From Candidatus Poribacteria bacterium (GTDB lineage Bacteria > Poribacteria > WGA-4E > WGA-3G), in assembly GCA_022824265.1 (NCBI GenBank), contig JAJEAG010000002.1, positions 1 to 32,271 of the forward strand: a DNA stretch of 32,271 nt. The letters are read 5' to 3'. A program made the position numbers and the translations under genes. The notes beneath the pieces are model-generated. The model had not been told where the DNA came from. It saw nothing but the letters and a program-made list of their open reading frames with translations, and searched no databases. Below, in pieces: positions 8,485-16,944 of this stretch; positions within the stretch are counted from its first letter, which is position 1; each line of letters opens with the position of its first letter.

Positions 8485-10106
8485 TTACTAACCTCAATTA
8501 CACCGAAACTATTTTTTGGAATTGTTATATTGTTTCCATTACCTGTCCACTCCTGTATTAACACTTCTATTGTACCTGAACCTTCCATCTCAGCGTTACC
8601 ACCGTTTGTTGCTTTAAGTCTTTCATTTTCAACATACCGATATGTGATTTTCTTTTTTATTCGTTTACCATTAAGAAATAGATGTGGATTCAAATCTTCT
8701 GATGTCCTATTACATACTAAAATAAACACTGAATTGGTATTTCCAATCGCTTGGGTTTGGACTCCACTCAACTGTTGTCCTTTATAATCCATTTGTCCCT
8801 CTAATAATGGTATTTTGGACACAGTGACTGAATACTGGGTGTTTGAATTTGAAACCGCTTCACCGATTAATTGAAATGAAAAGTATACTGTTCTGCGAAT
8901 AATACTTCCATAGTCAGATTCAGGTTCCCCACCATATTTCCAAAATGTTCTGTCTGAAACAGGAGCAATTTGTGAGAAGACAGGAAATCCTTTACCATAA
9001 CCTGTAATCACATGAAAGTTTGCTTGGGTTATTTTGGGGATGCTCATTAATTTAAGAAAAAAATCACCAACGTACATTGCGTGGAGTTGTGTGTTTGCTA
9101 CACGGTTGGCAGGATTAGCTATATTCCATTCAGTAACCCACATCTCTTTGTTAGGAAACAGCTTCTCATAGTATTTCATTCCTTCATCAATATCATAGTG
9201 TATCCACCCGAATAGATACCCTCGCATTTCTTCAATATCAACATCTTTCATTGCTTTGTAAGCATAGACATGTACAGAGAATGCATCAAACCAATCTGTA
9301 GATGTAGAATCTGTAGGTTTTGCTAACCCCTCATCCCATTTACGTTGTGCTGTTTTAATTAAAAATCCTTCTTTGTGAAAAGCTACTGGAGATGCACATA
9401 CAGATACCTTAATATTTGGATCAACCGCTTTCATAGCCATTGCATGTTCTTTTGCGGTCTTCATATAGGTTTTGGCAATTGGGTATTTGTTGACATAATG
9501 TGGAAGATAAAACTCATTACCAAGTTCCCAATGGGTTATATTGTATCCCTTTCCTCTTGAATATCGCACCCATTCAGCACTCTCTTCTGGACTTCCAGTC
9601 CATAAGTTGACTACGACTATCGGTGTAATGTTTAAGTCAATGCATAGTTGCATGAAATCGTCAAAGTGTATCTTCCCACCACGACGTTTATTGAGTTTAA
9701 CGAAATTCCCTTTATTTCGTTTATTCAACTGAGTATTGAGCGTAGTTGCCATTTCATCTTCAAGAAAACCAGATATTTTCCAGTGATAGAAATTGCCTAC
9801 TGTTCCTCCTGGAAACCTTAATGTCTTTGGTTGAAGAACCTTAGTGAGTGCAACAAAATCCTCATCCAGATAGCCGGATTCACCATTCATCATATTCGAG
9901 TTGAAACCGTAAAGTTCTTTCCTTAGAGGTGTGTCTTTTTGTGTGTTGATTTCAATACTAAATAATTCAGAAGTTCGGTCAATCATGTCACATCCACGTA
10001 TAATTACAAATGTTAGTAGAGATGCGATAACAATAGTACATAGAGAAAAAAGAAGTGTTGAAAATGATTTCCAATTCTTAGTATTTTCTTTGTTTGTTTG
10101 CATCAT
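8481..10106 (-). CDS. Membrane-anchored glycoside hydrolase, clan GH-A type (alpha-L-arabinofuranosidase/GH51-39-79-like)
   Basis: Probably cleaves a glycosidic bond outside the cytoplasm. The 541-residue protein has an uncleaved-looking signal anchor at about 14-37, then a TIM-barrel-like region. LRFPGGTVGNFYHW (96-109) resembles GH51/GH79 enzymes, THWELGNE (191-198) supplies the likely acid/base E198, and WVTEWN (323-328) the likely nucleophile E326. A beta-rich C-terminal domain follows, as in arabinofuranosidases and heparanase-like enzymes. The start ATG overlaps the upstream Wzy-like gene's stop as ATGA, and its own stop overlaps the next sulfotransferase start as GTGA, so the hydrolase is locked into the assembly operon. 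It may trim or edit the polymer as it is made. The exact GH family and substrate cannot be decided by eye. Confidence 0.8.
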   Translation of the reverse strand: MMQTNKENTKNWKSFSTLLFSLCTIVIASLLTFVIIRGCDMIDRTSELFSIEINTQKDTPLRKELYGFNSNMMNGESGYLDEDFVALTKVLQPKTLRFPGGTVGNFYHWKISGFLEDEMATTLNTQLNKRNKGNFVKLNKRRGGKIHFDDFMQLCIDLNITPIVVVNLWTGSPEESAEWVRYSRGKGYNITHWELGNEFYLPHYVNKYPIAKTYMKTAKEHAMAMKAVDPNIKVSVCASPVAFHKEGFLIKTAQRKWDEGLAKPTDSTSTDWFDAFSVHVYAYKAMKDVDIEEMRGYLFGWIHYDIDEGMKYYEKLFPNKEMWVTEWNIANPANRVANTQLHAMYVGDFFLKLMSIPKITQANFHVITGYGKGFPVFSQIAPVSDRTFWKYGGEPESDYGSIIRRTVYFSFQLIGEAVSNSNTQYSVTVSKIPLLEGQMDYKGQQLSGVQTQAIGNTNSVFILVCNRTSEDLNPHLFLNGKRIKKKITYRYVENERLKATNGGNAEMEGSGTIEVLIQEWTGNGNNITIPKNSFGVIEVSK

Positions 10107-11464
10107 AATGAAATTTTTATCCTTCTATACGTTTGAAGAGTGGTATCACTTGCAAACATTAGTCCAGCACAAGTCCAGAAATAGAAACCATAACCTCGAA
10201 ACTCTAATGTTCTATTAAAGAAAAGAAGGAATACTGTTACCGTTACCAAACAGAGCATTGCTAATGCAAGTTCTTTTGAGTATTTACTGACAGAATGTTT
10301 ATAGATGTCTAATGCAGCTAAAAATAGACGGAGAAAAATAAAACAGAATAATCCTAAACCTAACAAACCATAGAAACAAAGAATAGCGACCCAATATACA
10401 TCTTTGAATCCTTTTTTGCTCAATACTTTAAACAAGAATGATCGTTTGCTCTGATTCAATCTATCAATCGTGGTGTTTTGGTCAGCACCATATCCTAAAA
10501 TCGGTTTGTTGACAAGTACCGTTGGTACATTCCCTATTAATGCACCAAGTCTCTGTTTCTGCGCAATTCGAACATAAGAACCAGAAAATACACCTGTTAG
10601 ATTTCCAACTAAACCAACCTTTGATTTACGTGGGTTAATATATTCCGATTCAAATGGATTCACTATTGCTAACATAACACTAAAGACTAATCCCACCACT
10701 ATAGCTAAACGTAATGTGCTTTTCCAACCGAATTGAAAAAAATACCATGCAGCACATGCAAGAATTGCAGAAAAAGTGGCAGCACGGGAATATGAACGTG
10801 CAATGAACATAAACAGTACAACCACACCCAATATATTTAGGTATTCTAATCGTTTGATACGTGATAGGAAAATGACAAGTATCAGTATCATAAAGACACC
10901 ATATATCACTGTATCACCTAATGTGCCGTAGATACTTCCTATTTCTCGTCCGAGTTCAAGTAATCTATATTCTTTTGTAAATCCACCAACTTCAAGTGTT
11001 GATGCGCGTGGTAGGAAAAAATCAAATGCAGTGCGACCACCAATCCATTGAATTCCTCCTATAAAAAGTTGTAGAACACCAACTCCAAGGATGATCTTTA
11101 TCAATGTTGAGATACGTTTTTCAGAAAAAGGAGAATTTGCAATTAGATAAAATAGGATAATATACCGCGCAAGAGGTCTAATATTATATATACTACCAAT
11201 CAAAGGTGAACGGTTAATTACCATTGATAGGAATACAACGATGTAAAAACCGATGATTGGTAAATCTATTGCAGTTTTAACGAATGGGATCCCTTTATAA
11301 AGTTTATGAAAAACCAACCTTAAAAATGCTGCATAAATTAGCATCTCACCCAAAAATCTAAGGTAAGAATAAACAGAATCACTGACAGGTAAAAGCTTAA
11401 GGATCAACTCTTCAAAAGCAAAGTATCCTGTGAGAAAATAGATTATAGCCATCGTTAAATTCAA
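10103..11464 (-). CDS. O-antigen ligase/polymerase (Wzy/WaaL-like) membrane protein
   Basis: A polytopic inner-membrane protein of about 453 residues with roughly 10-11 hydrophobic helices. An Arg-rich loop, FIARSYSRAATFSA, comes before a late TM segment, and a large extracytoplasmic loop follows at about 280-350 containing GYGADQNTTIDRLNQ. This layout is typical of the Wzy_C/O-antigen ligase superfamily, which polymerises or transfers undecaprenyl-linked glycans in the periplasm. The longest frame starts at TTG (11464); the ATG five codons in (11452) is at least as likely, and neither has a clear ribosome binding site. Its stop overlaps the hydrolase start. Low sequence conservation in this family makes polymerase versus ligase undecidable here; with a Wzx-like flippase nearby, polymerase is favoured. 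Confidence 0.85.
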   Translation of the reverse strand: MNLTMAIIYFLTGYFAFEELILKLLPVSDSVYSYLRFLGEMLIYAAFLRLVFHKLYKGIPFVKTAIDLPIIGFYIVVFLSMVINRSPLIGSIYNIRPLARYIILFYLIANSPFSEKRISTLIKIILGVGVLQLFIGGIQWIGGRTAFDFFLPRASTLEVGGFTKEYRLLELGREIGSIYGTLGDTVIYGVFMILILVIFLSRIKRLEYLNILGVVVLFMFIARSYSRAATFSAILACAAWYFFQFGWKSTLRLAIVVGLVFSVMLAIVNPFESEYINPRKSKVGLVGNLTGVFSGSYVRIAQKQRLGALIGNVPTVLVNKPILGYGADQNTTIDRLNQSKRSFLFKVLSKKGFKDVYWVAILCFYGLLGLGLFCFIFLRLFLAALDIYKHSVSKYSKELALAMLCLVTVTVFLLFFNRTLEFRGYGFYFWTCAGLMFASDTTLQTYRRIKISL

Positions 11465-11482
11465 TTCAGAGATAGTATTATG

Positions 11483-12391
11483 TTAATCAGAATTTTGCCA
11501 ATGAGAGAGATCTTTTCCTATTAATGCAGCTAATTGCTCATTAAATGGTTGGAAATAATCAGATAATTCTCTGTGAGTATTGGGATTTATTTTTGGTGGA
11601 ATGAAAGATTTTTCATTCAGGTCATAAACAGTCTTCTTAAGTTTATGTGCGGTTGATGCAGGGATAATTTTCCGAATTGTACGTCTCAATGCATTTTGAG
11701 AAGATAGAAATTGTGTAAAAAAATATCCAAGTTTTTCAGACCGTGGCATTGCAGCTTGATTAAATTGTTGTTCTACTACTGGTTCAAAATCAGCTTTAAC
11801 ACCAATCAATTTATAGAGGCTTTGACATATATTAATTGCATTGTCTTTCAATTCATCTGTCAGAAAACAGTGTACCTGATCCTCTCCGAACTTGTCAATT
11901 ATGTTATATAAATGTTGATAGTAGGTACTATTATATTTATATAAAGACTGTCTCCATTTAAACCAGTCGTCCTTAAGTCGTTTATCCTCAACTGCAAGTG
12001 CTTCTTCAAATGACTTTTTATTATCCCATCCTCTACGTCTTGCCCACCAATATGCAGAATATGCGCGTGAGACAGGTTCTCTTAAGAGTACAACAAGTTG
12101 GATTTCCGGATTGTGTTCGTATATACGTTGCATTCTTTCAGGAGAACACATTACCATAACGTTTTTCGCGATGATTTGATTGTCATTAGGACAATCGGAA
12201 TAATATTTGTTGTGCGCCCATTCAACACCTTTTTCATATTCATGGTCCTGAAGGAAATAAGTCATCTCTGGTTGTGGATGCGCAAAAATTTCAGGATGCT
12301 GAGCTAAATATCGTAGAAGCGATGATGTTCCAGATTTCTGTGATCCCACAATCATAAGTGGCATTTGTAGGAATTGATTATCCTTATCCAT
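11483..12391 (-). CDS. Sulfotransferase domain protein (heparan sulfotransferase-like)
   Basis: A PAPS-dependent sulfotransferase of the Sulfotransfer_1 type. From the chosen ATG the protein has 302 residues, with the 5'-phosphosulfate loop GSQKSGTSS at 16-24 and the 3'-phosphate motif REPVSRAYSAYWWA at 104-117, close in style to heparan sulfate sulfotransferases. The frame stays open to 12478, but that longer start would overlap the upstream gene by 95 nt. The ATG at 12391 has AAGGA 9 nt upstream and overlaps the upstream stop by 8 nt, so I prefer it. It lies 18 nt before the Wzy-like gene. Acceptor unknown. Confidence 0.9.
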   Translation of the reverse strand: MDKDNQFLQMPLMIVGSQKSGTSSLLRYLAQHPEIFAHPQPEMTYFLQDHEYEKGVEWAHNKYYSDCPNDNQIIAKNVMVMCSPERMQRIYEHNPEIQLVVLLREPVSRAYSAYWWARRRGWDNKKSFEEALAVEDKRLKDDWFKWRQSLYKYNSTYYQHLYNIIDKFGEDQVHCFLTDELKDNAINICQSLYKLIGVKADFEPVVEQQFNQAAMPRSEKLGYFFTQFLSSQNALRRTIRKIIPASTAHKLKKTVYDLNEKSFIPPKINPNTHRELSDYFQPFNEQLAALIGKDLSHWQNSD

Positions 12392-13352
12392 GTGAGGATT
12401 CCTTAAAAAATAGTGACCATGGTGGTTGTTTCCCAAGCAAGACTTGTAAATCAGATACATCTTTTTTATAGTATTCAATTAACCGGCTTTGAGTCTTTGG
12501 TGAAACTTTAATTTCTTCATCTGTACGAGTATTCAAGCGGAGATATAAAGGTTCAATAGTTCTTCTCACTGTTCGAAAAGTTTTGTGGATTAATGGTTTA
12601 TTGTGTGTCCATTTGCGAACACTAAATCTCAACGCTCTGTATTTTTGGTGCAACTCGGTATTTTTCATTCTTTCGGTGCGATTTGTTACTTTGAATGTAT
12701 AGTCATCAAAAAAACCGTTTTCAATTTCAGCAAAATCACATATCCCTCTTAATATATTTAATGGGTCTGTAGCGAGTTCTTCATAGAATAACGTATATAT
12801 CCGATTGTTCCCAAATTGTTCTATATACTTTTTCAGATAGGTGGCATAACAACCTTGCTTGAGTGCTAACCAATGTTGTTCAGGTTTCTTAGATAGTTTT
12901 TTCTGCCCAATATCTTGATAATTAAATAGTTGGTCTACATATTGGTCAAAACTCATGTCTTGAGGTAATTTACTAATCTGTCTTGCGAATCGGTACCATG
13001 AGATCAAACGTGAAATCGGTTCACGAAGACTAAAAATCAATTTGACATGTGGAAGATACTCAGCAATTCTCTCAAGTGCTGATGAGCAATATAAATAGTC
13101 TGGAGTTGTATCAAGTCTTATCTGGTCATCTTGACAGTGTGTGAATAGATCATTGTATTCCGAAATATCCCCTTTGAAACGATATTTTGAGGGTAAAGGA
13201 TATTCTGTATCAAGGAAGAATCGTGTTTCCTTATATGTTGCTCCACATATCGCTGGATGATCAACAAGATATGTATATAGTGATGTGGTAGCAGCCTTAG
13301 TTGTACCACCCACAATCAAATAATGAAAATCACTAACATTTTTTTTTGACAT
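12384..13352 (-). CDS. Sulfotransferase domain protein
   Basis: A second Sulfotransfer_1-type enzyme next to the previous one, but clearly diverged. From the chosen ATG it has 322 residues, with the PAPS loop GGTTKAATTSL at 15-25 and the 3'-phosphate motif REPISRLISWY at 110-120. The frame is open further upstream to 13457, which would put 35 Cys/Phe-rich residues before the catalytic core inside the flippase gene. The ATG at 13352 instead forms TGATG with the flippase stop, a standard coupling overlap, and places the PAPS loop at its usual distance from the N-terminus. Together with three other sulfotransferases it suggests sulfation at several positions of the glycan. Confidence 0.9.
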   Translation of the reverse strand: MSKKNVSDFHYLIVGGTTKAATTSLYTYLVDHPAICGATYKETRFFLDTEYPLPSKYRFKGDISEYNDLFTHCQDDQIRLDTTPDYLYCSSALERIAEYLPHVKLIFSLREPISRLISWYRFARQISKLPQDMSFDQYVDQLFNYQDIGQKKLSKKPEQHWLALKQGCYATYLKKYIEQFGNNRIYTLFYEELATDPLNILRGICDFAEIENGFFDDYTFKVTNRTERMKNTELHQKYRALRFSVRKWTHNKPLIHKTFRTVRRTIEPLYLRLNTRTDEEIKVSPKTQSRLIEYYKKDVSDLQVLLGKQPPWSLFFKESSHG

Positions 13353-14689
13353 CAGGAAAATAAAGAAACACCTGTTTTTTGTAACAAATAGGATATATTT
13401 ACGACTGCCAGTAATGCAGTGCCTGAAACTGCTATCGCTATACCCGTCAAACCCCAAACATTGACCAATCCAATTGCAATTGCAAAGTTAAGCACAGCCA
13501 TTGTAACCATATTTCTAAATACATATCCGAATGCTCTCTGTGCGTATAAACCTGCATTTAGAACTGGTATCAAACAGAAAAATACCGTAGCAAAACTGAG
13601 ACAAAATAGAAGTTGCGAAATCTGTTGAATAGATTGTTCAGAGAACCTATTATCACTGAAAAGTAACTGGGATATCTTTGATGAACCAAATAGTAACATT
13701 AGTGATATAGGGGCAGCAATGAATATCGCAGTACGAATGTTTCCAATAAGAGTCTGTCTGAATTTTTGCTTGTTTTCTTCAGTGATTTCCTCAGACATAT
13801 TGGGTAAGCCAGTCGTAGCAATACTAATTCCAATAAGTGTTTGTATAGCAGAAAAAATACGGAACGCACTGTTATATAGGGTAATAGATCCTTTACCAAG
13901 TTTCCCAACTAAAAACACTTCAACTAACAGACGGGCAGTTATTTGACGTATCGCGAAACCCAACGTCGGCAATGAAATTGTATTTTTCAGTGAATGGAGG
14001 ACATCTGACGTTATCCACGTTAACCTGTAACAATGCCCCATACGTTTTACTCCGATAGTTAACCACACAAAATATGTTAGAAAACCACATGTGTATGCAA
14101 CTGCAACAAATTGTGCAATATTATCATTACCAGATAGTAGTAGAAAAGCAAGCGTAGCAATTCCTGGTGGAAGTGCATTACGTAATGCGACAGTTTTGAA
14201 ATGCTGCTGACTATTTAAAAGCGCACCAAGTACTGTACCTGCTGACCCAAATACAATTAAAGGGGCAGTCAATCGTAAAAAGATAATCATTTCTGTACCT
14301 GCCCCAATTGAACTATCTTGTAACAAAAGGATTGAAATCCAATTTGCAAATACCTCAATAAAAAGCATACAAAGCAGACCAACACAGAGAGCAAAATTCA
14401 AGATTCCATTAAATAGAAAATTGAAATCCTCTCTATTTTTTTGCTTTGTCTCTTCTATAAAAAGAGGTACAAGACTAAATTTTGCACCTTCTCTAATTAC
14501 AATGTCAAATAACAGAACAACTTTTAAAGCTGCAACTAATGCATCGGATGCTTCACTTAAACCAAGATATTTTGGAATTAACACAGCATGGAAAAGTAGG
14601 CTTAATCCCATTCCAACAAAGGTAATCACCATTACCCATCGTGTTGGAGACTTCCAAAATTTCACTATGAAATTGCGAAATCTGTTCAT
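13352..14689 (-). CDS. MurJ/Wzx-type lipid-linked oligosaccharide flippase (MVIN superfamily)
   Basis: A 445-residue polytopic membrane protein with about 12 hydrophobic segments, predicted to flip an undecaprenyl-linked repeat unit across the inner membrane. The N-terminal stretch with SEASDALVAALKV, REGAKFSLVPLF and an inter-helix loop ending in EETKQ resembles MurJ, whose members begin with a DAF-type motif and a (A/E)GAFS-type motif followed by VPVF. Within a locus holding a priming transferase, a Wzy-like protein and glycosyltransferases, a Wzx role is more likely than lipid II flipping. Start ATG. Its stop overlaps the next sulfotransferase start (TGATG). Confidence 0.85.
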   Translation of the reverse strand: MNRFRNFIVKFWKSPTRWVMVITFVGMGLSLLFHAVLIPKYLGLSEASDALVAALKVVLLFDIVIREGAKFSLVPLFIEETKQKNREDFNFLFNGILNFALCVGLLCMLFIEVFANWISILLLQDSSIGAGTEMIIFLRLTAPLIVFGSAGTVLGALLNSQQHFKTVALRNALPPGIATLAFLLLSGNDNIAQFVAVAYTCGFLTYFVWLTIGVKRMGHCYRLTWITSDVLHSLKNTISLPTLGFAIRQITARLLVEVFLVGKLGKGSITLYNSAFRIFSAIQTLIGISIATTGLPNMSEEITEENKQKFRQTLIGNIRTAIFIAAPISLMLLFGSSKISQLLFSDNRFSEQSIQQISQLLFCLSFATVFFCLIPVLNAGLYAQRAFGYVFRNMVTMAVLNFAIAIGLVNVWGLTGIAIAVSGTALLAVVNISYLLQKTGVSLFS

Positions 14690-14733
14690 AATGAATTAAT
14701 TACACAAAATGGAATCTTCAGTTCATATACCAC

Positions 14734-15732
14734 TTATTTTTTCCATGCTTCTGGTAGGTTTTTACAAATTTCTATTTCGTCAAATTCAGTTGCAGGACGG
14801 GGTCCAACATCCTTTGCCCATGTAGCCATACGATGTAATCCTTCTGACAATTCTATTGGAGATGTTGTTCCAAATACGCGTTGGAATTTATCATGTGAGC
14901 AATATGCATGCTTGACTTCATCTCTCGCACGAAAATGTTGCACAGATACTTCCTTCTCCATCGCAGACATCACCAAATCAGCCAATTTATTTACAGAAAC
15001 GTGTTTATCCGTACCAAGGTTAAAAATCTCACACGATGCTTCAGGTATATTTACAGATTGAGCAATATGTGGCGCAACATCAGCAATATGTGTAAATGCT
15101 CGTGTCTGTTCACCATCACCAAAGATTACCAAAGATTCTCCCTGCATTATTTTGTTCATAAAAATGCCGATGACATTACGATATCTATCACTTATATTTT
15201 GTAGTTCACCATAGACATTATGGGGTCGGAAAATAGTATAATCCAAGTCAAAAAGTCGTTTAGTTACAATAAGTTCCTGTTCTACTGCATATTTTGCAAT
15301 ACCGTATGGGTCTTCTGGCATCGGTGTGAGTTCTTCGTGCATTGGAAGTTGGTTTTCACCATAGACGGCGATGGATGATGTGAATACAAATCTCTTTACA
15401 TTATAATTCACAGCAGCATTAATTAGATTTACACTTCCTATAAGGTTATTTTGATAGTTGAACCGTTTAATAAAATGACTCAAACCTTCTGCTGCATAAG
15501 CGGCAAGATGATATATATAGGTAAAGTTATGTTCTTCACAGAGTTTGTTTATTAATTCAACATCCAGAATGCTACCCTCAACGAAAGTTGCTTTTGGGTT
15601 AACGTTATCACGAAACCCACCACTTAAATCGTCAAGGACGACTACATTTTGGTCACCTTCCTGTAGTAATTCATTAACTACATGGGCACCCATAAATCCT
15701 GCCCCTCCAGTGACCAATGAGGTATTTTTCAT
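14734..15732 (-). CDS. NAD-dependent sugar epimerase/dehydratase (UDP-glucose 4-epimerase-like SDR)
   Basis: An extended short-chain dehydrogenase that probably converts one nucleotide sugar to another to supply the polysaccharide pathway. The 332-residue protein has the NAD loop GGAGFMG at 9-15, an acidic residue pair after beta-2 (DD, 34-35), the SSIAVYG block at 119-125, the catalytic Tyr-x3-Lys pair (Y143, K147), and the FRPHNVYG motif for nucleotide-sugar binding. The length is normal for GalE-like enzymes. It follows the FG-GAP protein gene with only 12 nt between, and 44 nt separate it from the flippase. The exact product sugar cannot be named. Confidence 0.92.
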   Translation of the reverse strand: MKNTSLVTGGAGFMGAHVVNELLQEGDQNVVVLDDLSGGFRDNVNPKATFVEGSILDVELINKLCEEHNFTYIYHLAAYAAEGLSHFIKRFNYQNNLIGSVNLINAAVNYNVKRFVFTSSIAVYGENQLPMHEELTPMPEDPYGIAKYAVEQELIVTKRLFDLDYTIFRPHNVYGELQNISDRYRNVIGIFMNKIMQGESLVIFGDGEQTRAFTHIADVAPHIAQSVNIPEASCEIFNLGTDKHVSVNKLADLVMSAMEKEVSVQHFRARDEVKHAYCSHDKFQRVFGTTSPIELSEGLHRMATWAKDVGPRPATEFDEIEICKNLPEAWKK

Positions 15733-15744
15733 ATTATTTGCCTT

Positions 15745-16944
15745 TTACTTTAAGATAACAAGTCGTCTCGTAAGTTTATTATTAGGAGTCTCTAACTCGT
15801 AGATGTACAATCCACTTGCTGCAATTTCTCCTATATCATTTTTACCATCCCAGTATGCAGCTTTTCCTTGACTTATATAAAATCCAGCCCTTTGATGTCC
15901 AGAGAAAATGGTTCGAACAACTTTACCTTTGGTGTTATAAATCCGTATAGTTACTTGTGAATCTTCAGCAAGTTGGTAAGGTATCCATGTCTCTGGATTA
16001 AACGGGTTAGGATAGTTAGCATATAGTCTTGTAATTATAGGATTACTATCTGGCATTATTAGGTTTTTAATGAAACGTTTTACAATATCTATATGTGTAC
16101 GATTATCCGATAAATCTTCAATTTTTTCGTAAAAGGTGTGGAAAAGTGCTATTTCAATATCCGAAAGTGACGATATGTCTATTGCAATATCAGGAGATGT
16201 AGTTGACTTGGTTAGGAAGGATTGCTGTGGGGCAGCTACACCATCATTTGTAGCTTCTATAATTTCAATTACAGATACAAGATCTTGAATATCTACAACA
16301 CCATCTTTATTGACATCGGCGTGTGGATTAGAGGGTGGATCTTCACCAAAATGAACAATAATAACAAGCAGATCCAATATATCAACTTTTCTATCCCGAT
16401 TTACATCACCTGGCACTTTGGTTTGAATTCCTTCTTCTACAACATGCAATACTTGATTTACTCTAACATCATTTAATGTCTGTAGAATGCCACTTGGCCA
16501 ATAAATTTCCAATTTACTAACTTTCTCATTCTTTGCAAGTCCAAAATGGATGCGTTTCTGGTCTTGTTGACACCAGTGTATTCCTCCACCATTTTCTCGT
16601 AATTGAGTTTTGCCATCGGGTGTGGTTGCGAACAATCTCGCCCCAATTCCATCACGATTTGAGACAGTTCCTTCCAAGTCAACTTGTAGCCAGTTGTTAC
16701 CATTATTTGTTGTGTTTCGATATAACTGATCAGGTCCTTCGTTTAATGGATAGGCTCCTTGTCCATTAGTAACAAAAAGATCAAGATACCCATCTCGATC
16801 ATAGTCAGCCATCGTTACACTCTGTCCTCTTCCATTAACACTTCCTTCTGCACCACCAGCACCAGAGATTTCAGTCATATTACCATTACCATCGTTTTCA
16901 TAAAGTCGATTTGGAAGGTTTCCTGCACTCTGCACAGACAACAT
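15745..16944 (-). CDS. FG-GAP/ASPIC-UnbV secreted protein, C-terminal fragment after frameshift
   Basis: The downstream half of a split gene. It carries one VCBS/FG-GAP-type motif (ADYDRDGYLDLFVTNG), then an ASPIC/UnbV domain (RDGIGARLFATT, RENGGG, IHFGL, YWPSG), then two dockerin-like calcium loops (DVNRDRKVDILDL, DVNKDGVVDIQDL), and ends with the same NYPNPFNPETWIPY sorting domain as the sulfatase. The apparent ATG at 16944 lies inside the upstream half's coding sequence and has no signal peptide, so the fragment is unlikely to be made or exported alone. If one 7-bp copy at 16922-16935 is removed, both halves join into a single 901-codon frame. Secreted CRTAC1-like proteins of this kind are surface or adhesion proteins in many bacteria; the function here is not known. 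Confidence 0.85.
   Translation of the reverse strand: MLSVQSAGNLPNRLYENDGNGNMTEISGAGGAEGSVNGRGQSVTMADYDRDGYLDLFVTNGQGAYPLNEGPDQLYRNTTNNGNNWLQVDLEGTVSNRDGIGARLFATTPDGKTQLRENGGGIHWCQQDQKRIHFGLAKNEKVSKLEIYWPSGILQTLNDVRVNQVLHVVEEGIQTKVPGDVNRDRKVDILDLLVIIVHFGEDPPSNPHADVNKDGVVDIQDLVSVIEIIEATNDGVAAPQQSFLTKSTTSPDIAIDISSLSDIEIALFHTFYEKIEDLSDNRTHIDIVKRFIKNLIMPDSNPIITRLYANYPNPFNPETWIPYQLAEDSQVTIRIYNTKGKVVRTIFSGHQRAGFYISQGKAAYWDGKNDIGEIAASGLYIYELETPNNKLTRRLVILK

Noticed and set aside
12384-13457. Longer start for the second sulfotransferase at 13457 (and likewise 12478 for its neighbour)
   Set aside because: These starts overlap the upstream genes by about 100 nt and add unlikely N-terminal residues; coupled ATGs at 13352 and 12391 fit better.
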